The notes under the pieces were generated by a model that did no database searches, had not been told where the DNA came from, and was given only the letters and a program-made list of their open reading frames with translations. Below, in pieces: positions 14,028 through 22,185 of a stretch of DNA of 64,000 nucleotides. The position numbers and the translations under genes were made by a program. Source of the DNA: a virus; IMG/VR virus record IMGVR_UViG_3300023184_000106, positions 1-64,000 of that record. One strand, given 5' to 3'. Each line of letters opens with the position of its first letter. Within the stretch, counting starts at the first letter, position 1.

Positions 14028-14355
14028 TTTTTTTATTTACTTTCTTCCAAATTTCTTTAGTCTTGTGCGAATTTTTTAGCTTATCTGCTAAACCAGAACT
14101 TAAGTAAACTCCACCCCATACCCCATATTCATTATTTGAAACACCAGACTCGTGGCATATCTTCATAACTGGGCAAGATAAACAACACTCATCTATATTT
14201 TTTGCAACAGTTTCATTAGACTCATAGGTATCAAAAAATAAATTAGTGTCCATTCCCCTGCAGGCAGATATATCCCACCAGTTTAGATTGTCTGGATTTA
14301 AATTTAAATCATTTAAGATATTTGACATATTTTTTTGGCAGTTCCCATATTCCAT
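14014..14355 (-). CDS. whiB: WhiB-family Fe-S transcriptional regulator
   Basis: Up to 113 residues; the start may instead be the ATG at 14328 (MSNILND). The four Fe-S cysteines are at 32 (ACRGMD), 58, 61 and 67 (CLSCPVMKIC), followed by the G-[VI]-W-G-G turn (78-82) and a basic C-terminal tail (KKVNKKNG) for DNA contact. WhiB proteins occur only in actinobacteria and their phages, bind the primary sigma factor and sense redox or NO. Phage WhiBs (for example mycobacteriophage TM4) repress host whiB genes and alter septation and superinfection. This is the strongest single indicator of host phylum. Confidence 0.95.
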   Translation of the reverse strand: MEYGNCQKNMSNILNDLNLNPDNLNWWDISACRGMDTNLFFDTYESNETVAKNIDECCLSCPVMKICHESGVSNNEYGVWGGVYLSSGLADKLKNSHKTKEIWKKVNKKNGIK

Positions 14356-14542
14356 TTTTTGTTATTGGGAAAATCTTTGATATCCCCCAACTACTGTTTC
14401 TATATACACCACTTGTATTAGAGTATCCGCCAATATTTTTTTCCCATATTATGAAGCTATAATTATTCCAATACATATCAGTTGCATTTGCTTTATTTTT
14501 TTTTATTAAAACATTAATGCCAGCTTCATTAAGATATAACAT
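14309..14542 (-). CDS. Hypothetical protein, start uncertain
   Basis: 77 residues if the ATG at 14542 is used, with aromatic- and Asn-rich composition. A consensus promoter (TTGACA, 18 bases, TATAAT) ends one base before this ATG, so a transcript from it would begin inside the frame. Either the next in-frame Met (about residue 23, near 14476) is used, or the ATG is served by read-through RNA. It overlaps WhiB. Confidence 0.5.
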   Translation of the reverse strand: MLYLNEAGINVLIKKNKANATDMYWNNYSFIIWEKNIGGYSNTSGVYRNSSWGISKIFPITKNGIWELPKKYVKYLK

Positions 14543-14543
14543 A

Positions 14544-14573
14544 ATTATACCAAGCGTTTAGTGGGTGTGTCAA
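14544..14573 (-). promoter_or_regulatory. Consensus promoter upstream of the whiB unit
   Basis: TTGACA (14568-14573) overlaps the stop codon of the SDR gene; the spacer is 18 bases and the -10 is TATAAT (14544-14549) preceded by TGG. It would drive the 77-residue gene and whiB. Confidence 0.8.
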
Positions 14574-15244
14574 GAGCAAAATGGTATTTCCTTTACATGG
14601 CCGATAGATATACTGTTTATATCAACGTGTTTTTTTGTATTACATATATAAGATACAATATCAGCAATATCTGAAGGATCAAGGCATTTATCTGACATGC
14701 TTGGGTTATTGTGACTATTTACGGATGATGGGATAATTTCAGAAACCCTAACACCAGACTTAGCTAGGTCACGTCTTAATATATTAGTAAGAACTGATTG
14801 AGCATGTTTTGCTATTGTGTAAGATGGGGTGGCGTTAAGTATCTCATGCCCAGCTATTGATGTTATATTTATAATTATTGGGTTATCAGATATATTCATT
14901 TTAGGAACAACCGACTTGATTAAATTAAATGTAGATGAGGTATTTAACATAAAGTCACTGCTTATATCTTCTGCATTTTGATTTAAAATATTATCCTTAA
15001 ACTCCGAAGTACCGCCACCAGCACAATTTACAAGAATAGAAATAGATTTATCTGATATATACTTAGATAGTCCAGATATTGAATCATTGTCGGTTATGTC
15101 TAATTTAAATGGTATTATATTCCTAGACTCTTCAATTAGATTAATTCTTCTTCCACAGGCTATAACTGTGTATTGATCCGATAACCTATTGGCTATTGAT
15201 TTTCCAATGCCAAAAGTAGCCCCAGTAACAATAGCATACTGCAT
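14570..15244 (-). CDS. Short-chain dehydrogenase/reductase
   Basis: 224 residues. Cofactor motif TGATFGIG (7-14), Arg32-Arg33 after strand 2 (suggesting NADPH), NCAG (73-76), catalytic Ser129, Tyr142 and Lys146 (YTIAK). All classical SDR positions are intact. It is clearly different from the SDR at 6318, so the phage carries two independent members. It is located between the endolysin and whiB units. The substrate is unknown. Confidence 0.93.
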   Translation of the reverse strand: MQYAIVTGATFGIGKSIANRLSDQYTVIACGRRINLIEESRNIIPFKLDITDNDSISGLSKYISDKSISILVNCAGGGTSEFKDNILNQNAEDISSDFMLNTSSTFNLIKSVVPKMNISDNPIIINITSIAGHEILNATPSYTIAKHAQSVLTNILRRDLAKSGVRVSEIIPSSVNSHNNPSMSDKCLDPSDIADIVSYICNTKKHVDINSISIGHVKEIPFCS

Positions 15245-15246
15245 AT

Positions 15247-15390
15247 CTACTTCTTTACTATTCGGACTATTTTAACACTTTTAATTTCATCGTCTATGCC
15301 AAATATATCAGAAATATAATCCATTGCATCATTTTCATCAAAAGCTTCCACTTCTGCTGTTATTGCAATACTTATGCTATATTTGTTCAC
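15247..15390 (-). CDS. 47-residue micro-protein, GTG start
   Basis: GTG at 15390 to TAG at 15247. A beta-alpha-beta-like small domain (KYSISIAITAEVEAFD, then DYISDIFGID, then SVKIVRIV) that resembles short ferredoxin-like or ACT-like folds seen in phage hypotheticals. It fits neatly between the endolysin and the SDR. Confidence 0.55.
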   Translation of the reverse strand: MNKYSISIAITAEVEAFDENDAMDYISDIFGIDDEIKSVKIVRIVKK

Positions 15391-15392
15391 AA

Positions 15393-15992
15393 TTATTTAA
15401 CAGCTGACGGTTTTCCGCCACTAGATTTAGATGCTGTTTTTTTAACTGTAGAAGCTGCCTTCTTAACAACTGGCTTACCAAATGACGGTCTTCCAAATCC
15501 TACAATAGAAACTAATTCACTTCTGCGAAGTTTTGAACCATTTTTCTTTTTGTATGCACGAGTTTTACGACAACATTCTCCGCCGTTGCGTTGATCTCCC
15601 TTTTTGTTTCCCGCAGTATTTCCTTCAACTGTGTCAACGGTTCCGTCACCATTGTCTTTAATAACAATGCCAACATGAGAAATTCTATCGACGCCATCTG
15701 ATGGGAAATCAAAATAGGCAATATCCCCTGGTTGTGGTGTTGCTTCTTCTGACATCTGCCACGAACCTGCTTTAATAAATGCTTGTGCCCCTGCTGGTGT
15801 ATAAACTGTATTAGGAATATTTACGGAAGACTCGTTCCCGCACCAGTTTACGAAACTTCCGCACCATGGTTGGAAGTTTGATTTTGTAAACTTACCATAC
15901 TTTGTTTCATTATCTTTTGGACCCTCAATGGTTCCAACTTCTGCTAATGCTACTTCTACTAATCTTGCTGCTGAGCCTTGTGCCTCTGCCAT
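15393..15992 (-). CDS. CHAP-domain endolysin
   Basis: 199 residues. CHAP amidase/endopeptidase features: Cys44 in PWCGSFVNWC, PGDIAYFD (88-95), His106 in SHVGIV and Glu123/Asn125 in TVEGNT. A Lys/Ser/Ala-rich, probably disordered basic tail (about 172-199) would bind the anionic wall. There is no signal peptide, so release would depend on holins, and three small membrane proteins lie directly upstream. It cleaves peptidoglycan stems or cross-bridges. Confidence 0.9.
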   Translation of the reverse strand: MAEAQGSAARLVEVALAEVGTIEGPKDNETKYGKFTKSNFQPWCGSFVNWCGNESSVNIPNTVYTPAGAQAFIKAGSWQMSEEATPQPGDIAYFDFPSDGVDRISHVGIVIKDNGDGTVDTVEGNTAGNKKGDQRNGGECCRKTRAYKKKNGSKLRRSELVSIVGFGRPSFGKPVVKKAASTVKKTASKSSGGKPSAVK

Positions 15993-16032
15993 TTTACTCT
16001 CCTAGTTTGTGATAGACTTGTGTCATAAGTAC

Positions 16033-16038
16033 ATTATA
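16033..16038 (-). promoter_or_regulatory. Extended -10 upstream of the endolysin
   Basis: TATAAT preceded by TGG, with a leader of about 35 bases containing AGGAG before the ATG at 15992. TCGACT 18 bases upstream is a partial -35. Confidence 0.55.
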
Positions 16039-16074
16039 CCACTTTAAAGGTTTTTTAGTCGACTTGTATTTATA

Positions 16075-16368
16075 TTAAATTTTATTGGCTTTTTTATCTA
16101 CTGCTGAAAATGCCGAATTTATTTCTGATACTGTTAATTTACCATCATCTAAGAATCCACGAGCAAGCTTTTCAACTACAGTTGCAACTCCAAGGGTTCC
16201 AGCCAATATAACTGCTTTATAGGTTTCAATCCCTACAATTGCTCCTGCTCCAATTACGGATAGTCCAGAGGCTGCAAATACAGCAATTATACGCATTACA
16301 ATATTATTGATGTTTGCAATTGCTCCTGAGCCTACTTGTGTCGGCTCTTCTATGTATGCTTTAGCCAT
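16075..16368 (-). CDS. Holin-like membrane protein with EF-hand-like tail
   Basis: 97 residues. Two hydrophobic segments (about 27-48 and 52-66) and a soluble C-terminus containing DDGKLTVSEIN (about 74-84), an EF-hand-loop-like sequence. Its position directly upstream of the endolysin and its size suit a holin or antiholin. The same DGK-[IL]-T motif occurs near the C-terminus of the 906-residue protein two genes upstream. Confidence 0.65.
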   Translation of the reverse strand: MAKAYIEEPTQVGSGAIANINNIVMRIIAVFAASGLSVIGAGAIVGIETYKAVILAGTLGVATVVEKLARGFLDDGKLTVSEINSAFSAVDKKANKI

Positions 16369-16580
16369 TACTTTTCACCTTTTCCTGCAAAGTATCCGCC
16401 AATAATTCCTATTAATCCTACTAATGCATTTTGAACTAATGCAATTGCATCTGAGTTAGTTGAATACTTTTCTCCAAATTTTGCTTGTTGCATTAACATT
16501 GAAGAGTATTCTCCAATAACTACAAGGCCTATAAATCCTAATATTCCTAGGGTGATTACCCACATCAATTTATCTTTCAT
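16368..16580 (-). CDS. Holin-candidate membrane protein
   Basis: 70 residues with two transmembrane helices (about 5-24 and 46-65) separated by a polar loop and ending in a basic AGKGEK tail, a class II holin-like topology. It is coupled to both neighbours by stop/start overlap. Which of the three small membrane proteins forms the lethal hole cannot be told from sequence. Confidence 0.65.
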   Translation of the reverse strand: MKDKLMWVITLGILGFIGLVVIGEYSSMLMQQAKFGEKYSTNSDAIALVQNALVGLIGIIGGYFAGKGEK

Positions 16581-16759
16581 TCTTTATCATCCCAATCTTT
16601 GTTTCTAATAGGATACGTTACTGCCCACGCAATTAGTGTGCATACAATTGCATAACCTACTACTGTTTTTGCGGAACCATCAAGGACTACCCAGGCAATA
16701 AACATACCTAGAAGTGTCCAAAGTTGGTCTATCATATCTTGCATTATTTTCTTTATCAT
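16577..16759 (-). CDS. Small membrane protein of the lysis cassette
   Basis: 60 residues, hydrophobic segments about 12-27 and 31-49, charged tail [13 protein letters not shown] overlap with the stop of the 906-residue gene. It may be a holin or antiholin. Confidence 0.6.
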   Translation of the reverse strand: MIKKIMQDMIDQLWTLLGMFIAWVVLDGSAKTVVGYAIVCTLIAWAVTYPIRNKDWDDKE

Positions 16760-19476
16760 GGTCTTCTTCTCCTTATTCCCTTGGAATCGCCAGAGGCTCC
16801 TCCTCCACCTGATCCTCCAGAATTGCTTCTGCTAGATCCTCCAGTGGTTCCCGCCGTTGCTGCACCAACAGCATTTATTGCTGCACCTGTTGCGATGACT
16901 GTTGCTACAACCATCTTAGTTGCTTCTTCTCTTTCTCCTGTAGTCATGTCAGCACCTATACTACCAATGGCTGCTACTGCTGCCCCTGGGTCTGTAAATA
17001 CTGCTTCTAATAATGCTCCCGCATCTGTAACTAATTCTACATTTGCAGCAACTTCTGCAGTAATAACAAGTGTTTCTCCATTTTCAGATGTTCTAACTTC
17101 AACTGGTGTTTCTGGTGGAAGATCTTTATATTGAATTCCAGCATCTTGAATTTGTTCTGCTGTTACATTTTCTCCAGAAGATACTGCTGCTGCAATAACA
17201 ACTGTTGCAATTAAATCTTTTTGCTCAACAGTTAATGGAGCATCTGATTGTTTAATTGCTTCTACAATATTTTTAACTTCTGCTTGAGTTACTTTACCAT
17301 CAGAGTTAATATTTTCTAAAACCCTTTTAGTATCTTCTGCTGTAATCTTTCCGTCAGTCAAAGCCTTTTGCTCAGCGATCTTTCTATCTTCCTCTGCTTT
17401 TATTTTTGCAGCCTCCGCTTCTTTAGCTTTTTGCTCTGCTAATATTCTTGCTTCTTCTGCTGCTTTATCTTTAGCAATTTGTGCCTGCCTGTCTGCTTCT
17501 GCTTTGGCTCTGGCTTCTTCTTCTGCTTTCTTTATTGCTGCAAGTCGTGCATCTTCTTCTGCCTTGGCTTTTGCCTCAGCCTCTGCCTTCAGTCTATCCG
17601 CCTCTGCCTTAGCAGCAGCCTCTGCTGCAAGCCTATCCTTTTCTGCTTGAATTCTTGCTTCTTCTTCTGCCTTCTTTCTTTGCTCTTCCGCTATACGAGC
17701 ATCCTCTTCCGCTTTCTTTCTTTTCTCTTCAGCAAGCCTTGCTTCTTCTTCAGCCTTTAGTCTAGCCTCTTCTGCTGCTTTGGCTTCTTCTTCAGCCTTC
17801 AATCTTTTCTCTTCAGCAATTCTTGCTTCTTCTTCTGCCTTGGCCTTTGCTAATGCTGCAGCAACTCTTTCTTCTTCTGCTTTCTTTGCTGCTAGTTCTG
17901 CTGCTACACGATCAGCCTCCGCTTTAATTGCAGACTGTCTTGCTACCTCGGCAAGCCTAGCATTTTCTGCATTGATGGCATCCTGTTTTGCTTTCTCTAC
18001 TGCCAGTGCTGCTAATCTTGCTTCTTCCGCTACCCTTGCAACTTCTGCAAGTCTGGCATTTTCTGCAGCGATTGCTGCTAATCTTTCAGATTCAATTCGT
18101 GCTGCCTCAACCCTTGCAGCCTCTGCTGCTGCTGCTACCCTTGCCGCCTCTGCTACCGCTGCTACTCTGGCTGCTTCAACCCTTGCAGCCTCTGCAATAG
18201 CGGCTACACGAGCAGCCTCAACCCTTGCTGCCTCTGCTACTGCTGCCACCCTTGCTGCTTCTATTCTTGCTGCTTCTTGCTGTGCTGCTAAGACTGCTGC
18301 TGCTTCTGCTTCAACCCTTGCTACTTCTGCTAACCTTGCCACCTCTGCCAGTCTTGCAACCTCTGCTACTCTTGCTGCTTCTGCAGCGATTGCTGCTAAT
18401 CTTGCGTTCTCTGCATCAATAGCAGCCTGTGCTGCTGCTGCTTCAGCATTTAGTAATAACTGATAGTTACTAACGAGTGCTTTTTGATCACTTGTCAATG
18501 CATTATATTGGCTACGGGCTGTGGTCCAGTTAGAGTTTGTAATTGATCCAATAACAATGTTTGCTGCGCTTTGATTTGCTGCTGCTTGCTCTGCTGCAAT
18601 TTCTTCTGCAGTCTTTCCAATTTTTAATGTAACAACATTTGAATTTGCAGAGTACAGGGCTAATGTATCATTATCTGATCTAATATGAAATGACCATACC
18701 GTACCGCTTGGCATTAAACTTTCAAGTAGAGAGTTATCAATTGTTATTGTTGTGTTTAAAGAATTTGGTCCGCCAACATTTCCAGTGGCAATTCCCCAAC
18801 CGTTACACCCAGAACAATTAAAGCTTATCGCATATCTTTCTGGTTGTGTGTTGCCAGTATTGGGTGCCTCCCAGCTTAATACAGTTGATGTATCATTGCT
18901 AGATATCGTTAAATTTCTTGGGGCTCCAATGGTTTTAACAACTGTTGGTGTCACAGATAAAGAGGCATTAGTAAATATAGTTCCGTAGCATCCAGCCCAG
19001 CCTAATCCGTCTGTTCCGCTTATTGTTATTGTTACATTTTCATTTGGAGATGTGGTTGTTACTGTTAGCGTTTTATTAATTCCGCTAGTAGAATAGTTGC
19101 CGCCTGTTGAAATATTTTGATTAGAATCTTGAAGTCTAATTGTTGCTTGTGCTCCAGGAACATCTGATCTATTCCGAGCATTTACTGTAAAAACAACTGC
19201 AGATGGTTGAGATATTGTTACTACTTGAGTAACTGGCGTGTTAACATACGACATAGCAAGTGCATCGTCATCCCAAGCGCCCATACTTGGGCCACCATTG
19301 TCGCAGGAGGCATTATTGTTTGATGAGCCAGTGATATTTGCCCCAGACCATCCACCACCAGTTGACGAGAAGGATCCGTTTATTAGTGTGTCTGCAGCAT
19401 TAGCTTGGGAGGGACCAGCAAAAAGCCAACCTACTGATAGCAGGAAGGCTGTAAATATTCTTAATTTTTTGTTCAA
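16756..19476 (-). CDS. Large secreted coiled-coil protein with Fn3 domain, TTG start
   Basis: 906 residues starting at TTG 19476, with GGGGGA 7 bases upstream. In order: signal peptide (about 1-27, AN-A), a beta-sandwich carbohydrate-binding-like domain (about 28-180), an Fn3 domain (about 185-285, APRNLTISS...SWEAP), an Ala/Glu/Arg coiled coil of over 300 residues built from [12 protein letters not shown]-type repeats, a KaeE-rich TolA-like stretch, two EF-hand-like loops ([17 protein letters not shown]), a hydrophobic Ala/Val segment that may be a membrane anchor, and a Gly/Ser-rich tail ending in Arg. It heads the lysis cassette. It could bridge membrane and wall or mask the cell surface; no function is proven. 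Confidence 0.82.
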   Translation of the reverse strand: MNKKLRIFTAFLLSVGWLFAGPSQANAADTLINGSFSSTGGGWSGANITGSSNNNASCDNGGPSMGAWDDDALAMSYVNTPVTQVVTISQPSAVVFTVNARNRSDVPGAQATIRLQDSNQNISTGGNYSTSGINKTLTVTTTSPNENVTITISGTDGLGWAGCYGTIFTNASLSVTPTVVKTIGAPRNLTISSNDTSTVLSWEAPNTGNTQPERYAISFNCSGCNGWGIATGNVGGPNSLNTTITIDNSLLESLMPSGTVWSFHIRSDNDTLALYSANSNVVTLKIGKTAEEIAAEQAAANQSAANIVIGSITNSNWTTARSQYNALTSDQKALVSNYQLLLNAEAAAAQAAIDAENARLAAIAAEAARVAEVARLAEVARLAEVARVEAEAAAVLAAQQEAARIEAARVAAVAEAARVEAARVAAIAEAARVEAARVAAVAEAARVAAAAEAARVEAARIESERLAAIAAENARLAEVARVAEEARLAALAVEKAKQDAINAENARLAEVARQSAIKAEADRVAAELAAKKAEEERVAAALAKAKAEEEARIAEEKRLKAEEEAKAAEEARLKAEEEARLAEEKRKKAEEDARIAEEQRKKAEEEARIQAEKDRLAAEAAAKAEADRLKAEAEAKAKAEEDARLAAIKKAEEEARAKAEADRQAQIAKDKAAEEARILAEQKAKEAEAAKIKAEEDRKIAEQKALTDGKITAEDTKRVLENINSDGKVTQAEVKNIVEAIKQSDAPLTVEQKDLIATVVIAAAVSSGENVTAEQIQDAGIQYKDLPPETPVEVRTSENGETLVITAEVAANVELVTDAGALLEAVFTDPGAAVAAIGSIGADMTTGEREEATKMVVATVIATGAAINAVGAATAGTTGGSSRSNSGGSGGGGASGDSKGIRRRRP
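17800..18420 (-). repeat. Coding repeat tract for the Ala/Glu/Arg coiled coil
   Basis: Degenerate short in-frame repeats encode the GCxGCxCGxGTx-type AARVEAARV units of the 906-residue protein. The tract also creates long open frames on the plus strand that are not genes. Such repeats are prone to length variation by slippage. Confidence 0.7.
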
Positions 19477-19486
19477 TCAAGAGTCC

Positions 19487-19552
19487 CCCAAGTAATACAA
19501 TATTTTTGTTTACTTAGTAAGTATAGCAGAATGCTAGTTCAAATTACTTGGG
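19487..19552 (-). promoter_or_regulatory. Inverted repeat spanning an internal promoter; candidate RNA switch
   Basis: Arms CCCAAGTAAT (19543-19552, overlapping the FmdB stop) and ATTACTTGGG (19487-19496, overlapping the first three G of the GGGGGA SD) can pair over 10 bp in read-through RNA. The internal -10 at 19520 lies in the loop, so short transcripts lack the 5' arm and leave the SD free. Confidence 0.5.
19520..19525 (-). promoter_or_regulatory. Extended -10 (TGC-TATACT) for the 906-residue gene
   Basis: TATACT preceded by TGC on the minus strand, predicted +1 near 19513, about 37 bases before the TTG start. No -35 with good spacing is seen. Confidence 0.6.
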
Positions 19553-19732
19553 ATTATCTGTTTTGTAAAAGCCATTTCCTTTAAACTGTACGCCAACTGT
19601 AGTAAAAAATCGTGTCATTTCGGACTCACATTCTACGCATGTATACCCAGGGTCGCTCTCAGTCATTGCCCTGTGTACTGACATTTTTGGATGTGCATCA
19701 TCATATGAGCATTTATATTCGTATACTGGCAT
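19544..19732 (-). CDS. FmdB-type zinc-ribbon protein
   Basis: 62 residues. MPVYEYKC opens the family signature; CVEC (about 32-35) follows, and the C-terminal segment GVQFKGNGFYKTDNPK is typical of FmdB/regulatory zinc-ribbon proteins. The first ribbon half has a single Cys (residue 8), so metal binding may be altered. Proteins of this family are thought to regulate transcription. It is TAATG-coupled to SNase upstream. Confidence 0.85.
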   Translation of the reverse strand: MPVYEYKCSYDDAHPKMSVHRAMTESDPGYTCVECESEMTRFFTTVGVQFKGNGFYKTDNPK

Positions 19733-20139
19733 TACTTCCCGCTTTTCTTCCTAGCTTTTGCTAATGCGTCAAAGTCTTTAATCTTTGTTTCTCCCATATA
19801 TCCCCATGCATGTCCATCCGCAATCATCTTTTCATTTAATGATACAGATGCTCCGTCAAGAAATACCCAACCCAAAATACGACCATACTTTTCAGATGAG
19901 TCCATTTTTTCTGTTTTAATAACAACAGATTTGGCTGCATCAATCTCATGCTTTAAGTAAGCTTTTGCTTCTAAGCCTAGGGCTTTTTCTATCTTGTCAG
20001 TTGTTCTACTCTCTGGAGTATCAATGCCAGCAAGTCTTACCCTTGAACTAAAGGAGATATCAAAACCTAAATCAATTTCTACATCAATTGTATCTCCGTC
20101 TACAACCTTGCTTACTTTCTTTACATAATACTCAAACAT
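19732..20139 (-). CDS. Staphylococcal-nuclease-like endonuclease
   Basis: 135 residues starting at ATG 20139, chosen over an ATG 15 bases upstream because it forms a TAATG with the previous gene and has GGGGGAG as SD. SNase motifs: VDGDTIDVEI, RVRLAGIDTPE (catalytic Arg and Asp) and KYGRILGWVFLDG (second Arg). There is no signal peptide, unlike secreted homologues, so it likely works inside the cell on host DNA or RNA. Confidence 0.9.
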   Translation of the reverse strand: MFEYYVKKVSKVVDGDTIDVEIDLGFDISFSSRVRLAGIDTPESRTTDKIEKALGLEAKAYLKHEIDAAKSVVIKTEKMDSSEKYGRILGWVFLDGASVSLNEKMIADGHAWGYMGETKIKDFDALAKARKKSGK

Positions 20140-20342
20140 TATTCTCTCCCCCATTTAATTTTATTCCAACCACGTTCATGGAAGTAATAAAGTATTGTTT
20201 TTGTTAGTACTTCAAACCCTGCAATTGATGCAGCCGTTATTGCTTTATGTGTTATAAAATATGACAAAACAAAAGTATCTGCTGTACCTATAACACGCCA
20301 AGTAATTGCTTTTAGTGCTGATCTTTGTTTAGTTACGTTCAT
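20139..20342 (-). CDS. DUF2061-family membrane protein
   Basis: 67 residues. The signature KAITWRVIGTADTFVLSYF (about 11-29), the Gly/Ala-rich second helix and EVLTKTILYYFHERGW (about 44-59) match DUF2061, a two-helix membrane family found in bacteria and phages. The function is unknown. It is coupled to SNase. Confidence 0.85.
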   Translation of the reverse strand: MNVTKQRSALKAITWRVIGTADTFVLSYFITHKAITAASIAGFEVLTKTILYYFHERGWNKIKWGRE

Positions 20343-20394
20343 CTTCTTCTTTCTTAAACCATTGCTCGTAAAGCTTTATTTCGTTGTCTGCCAT
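20329..20394 (-). CDS. Candidate 21-residue micro-protein
   Basis: ATG at 20394 to TAA at 20329, acidic and aromatic (MADNEIKLYEQWFKK). It overlaps the start of the DUF2061 gene and fills the gap after the kinase gene. It could be a leader peptide that couples translation. The evidence is positional only. Confidence 0.35.
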   Translation of the reverse strand: MADNEIKLYEQWFKKEEDERN

Positions 20395-20407
20395 AGCATC
20401 GGCGGAC

Positions 20408-21163
20408 TCATATACCCATTTCTTTACGCTTTTGAGTAGCACTAATAGATTCAATTTCTGCTCCTAACGACACTTGCTCAATTTTATATCCGACATCACG
20501 ACCATATACAATGTTAGTTATATTAGGCATCTTAATAACCATCGCTTTGTCCATTACTGGATCTTGTGCAATATATCCCCTTACTTGTTCAAAATCTAAG
20601 GGATCTTTTTCGCTTGTCTTGTACGTATTTCTAACACCTAGCATTACTTGAGGAGTTCTGGTTCCCGCCTCTTGATACAAAGCATGATGCCCTTCATGCC
20701 ATGGCTGATATCTTCCAAGCATCAATGTAGTTGGCTGACGCCAATCATGGAGCTGAAAATCAACACATGCAATTCTTGCTGCATCTGTGTATTCTGTTCT
20801 GTCATCAAACGTTAAATTTGGGTTTGCTGGCATTTCCCACATAGCTGTTGTATCTGGAAAATCTCGAACTGGTTTTCTATTCATCCAAACTACTTTGTCT
20901 GGATTTCCAAATGATGCTCTTGTTTCTGCTGTTGGGTTAACAAAATCTACAACCACATGGTATCCTTGATTTGAAAGTAGTCTTGAAAGGGCACCCATTC
21001 TGCGAGCTTGCTCAAGCCTATCCTCTGGACTAAACCCTAAATCTTTATTTAATTCCGCTCTTACTGCATCGGCATTTAAATGTATAGCATTAATTCTATC
21101 AGCAAGTTCTTTTGCAAACGTAGTTTTGCCTGCTCCTGGCAAGCCTATAACCTGTATAATCAT
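20408..21163 (-). CDS. P-loop kinase fused to a nucleotidylyltransferase
   Basis: 251 residues in two domains. The N-terminal half has a Walker A GLPGAGKTT (7-15) and NADAVR (30-35), resembling adenylylsulfate (APS) kinase-type small kinases. The C-terminal half has HEGH (156-159) after MLGRYQPW and ISATQKR (240-246), the (H/T)xGH and ISxTxxR motifs of the cytidylyl/adenylyltransferase superfamily. The order is the reverse of NadR (transferase first). It may phosphorylate a small molecule and then attach a nucleotide, activating a sugar, polyol or NAD precursor. It sits next to a glycosyltransferase. Confidence 0.85.
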   Translation of the reverse strand: MIIQVIGLPGAGKTTFAKELADRINAIHLNADAVRAELNKDLGFSPEDRLEQARRMGALSRLLSNQGYHVVVDFVNPTAETRASFGNPDKVVWMNRKPVRDFPDTTAMWEMPANPNLTFDDRTEYTDAARIACVDFQLHDWRQPTTLMLGRYQPWHEGHHALYQEAGTRTPQVMLGVRNTYKTSEKDPLDFEQVRGYIAQDPVMDKAMVIKMPNITNIVYGRDVGYKIEQVSLGAEIESISATQKRKEMGI

Positions 21164-21192
21164 TAATTTACCTTAATCTCTACACAAGTATA

Positions 21193-22155
21193 TCATAATA
21201 CACTTGATCTTTCATCTAAAATTTTGTAAAATTTTGTAAAATCTATTTCACAAGCTGCCTCAAATTCTTTTAATTTTTCAATTGATGGGGCACCCCAATA
21301 CCCTATATAGTCACCCAACAGAATTTCTCGCATAATCCTTTTACCCTCATTGTACCTTTTCATATAAAACGGGAAAAGCCTTGAGTCATTATTTGCCAAG
21401 CTTCTCCAATCATCTTTGTTGTCTTTCCCATGGGCACCTTTAGTTGTTTTTTTATTATAGTGAAAACATATGTTTGGTTTAATAGAAAACATCTGGTATC
21501 CTCTGCACCACGCACGCAAAGAATATATTGGCTCATCTCCACCCCAAACAATCCTGGGATCATGCAAAATTTCAGAATATAAGTCTGGCCTGCTAAAAGT
21601 AAATTGAGCAGATATTAAATTGTGTTCTATATAATCACCGTTTTCAAAACCAACACCTTCTATTGTTGGGTATCCGTCTTGAAATGCAGAAACCTCTGAG
21701 TCTTTAAATATTAATTTTTGAGGACTATTTGATACTTCGGCATATAAAATACTGCCCGACTCATCATAAGTCCATGCTGGCGCTCTTGAGCTGATGATTG
21801 GTTTTTTTGCTATCTTTTCAAGTTTATTAAAGCATTCCACTATTGTGGTGTCCCAATGTTTAACAAATATCATATGTGAGTCTAGCTGCAAAACGTAGTT
21901 GGTGTCTGGCATAATAATAGATGAAGCAATTAGTCTAGCCAGGCCGACACCTTGTGTCCCACTAAATTCCATATTCATATAAAAAACATTTTTAATATCT
22001 GTAAAATCAGTTTTTGTAAAGCCGTTCAGGCATGAATCAAATATGACAAATGATAGATTGTCTGGGTTATCTGCATTATCTATAGCGCTTAAAACAGTTT
22101 GTTTTAAATCCTTCTCATTAGCGCTAATAATTGCTACCAAAATTTTACTGCTCAT
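21193..22155 (-). CDS. GlcNAc-type glycosyltransferase (GT-A fold, GT60-like)
   Basis: 320 residues. The segment GVGLARLIASS...YVLQLDSHMIFVKHWD (about 71-104) matches the Skp1-type GlcNAc-transferase family (PF11397-like), with DSH as the metal-binding DxD-like site. Later GGDEP (about 204-208) would be the catalytic region. There are no transmembrane helices. Family members add GlcNAc to hydroxyproline on protein in eukaryotes; bacterial and viral ones are mostly uncharacterised. The phage also carries prolyl-hydroxylase-like enzymes, a suggestive pairing. TATACT lies 6 bases upstream of the ATG. Confidence 0.8.
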   Translation of the reverse strand: MSSKILVAIISANEKDLKQTVLSAIDNADNPDNLSFVIFDSCLNGFTKTDFTDIKNVFYMNMEFSGTQGVGLARLIASSIIMPDTNYVLQLDSHMIFVKHWDTTIVECFNKLEKIAKKPIISSRAPAWTYDESGSILYAEVSNSPQKLIFKDSEVSAFQDGYPTIEGVGFENGDYIEHNLISAQFTFSRPDLYSEILHDPRIVWGGDEPIYSLRAWCRGYQMFSIKPNICFHYNKKTTKGAHGKDNKDDWRSLANNDSRLFPFYMKRYNEGKRIMREILLGDYIGYWGAPSIEKLKEFEAACEIDFTKFYKILDERSSVL

Positions 22156-22161
22156 ATTATA

Positions 22162-22167
22162 AGTATA
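22162..22167 (-). promoter_or_regulatory. -10 element (TATACT), leaderless
   Basis: TATACT is exactly 6 bases before the ATG at 22155; a second hexamer TATAAT directly abuts the ATG but is too close to serve. The -35 region would fall inside the tRNA-Arg gene and is not recognisable. Confidence 0.5.
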
Positions 22168-22185
22168 CCTTTCTTTTTGCTAGGG

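Noticed and set aside
17479-18463. Long plus-strand open frames opposite the 906-residue gene
   Set aside because: They are Leu/Ser/Ala/Cys-rich mirror translations of the GCx-repeat coiled coil, have no SD or promoter and no protein-like pattern.
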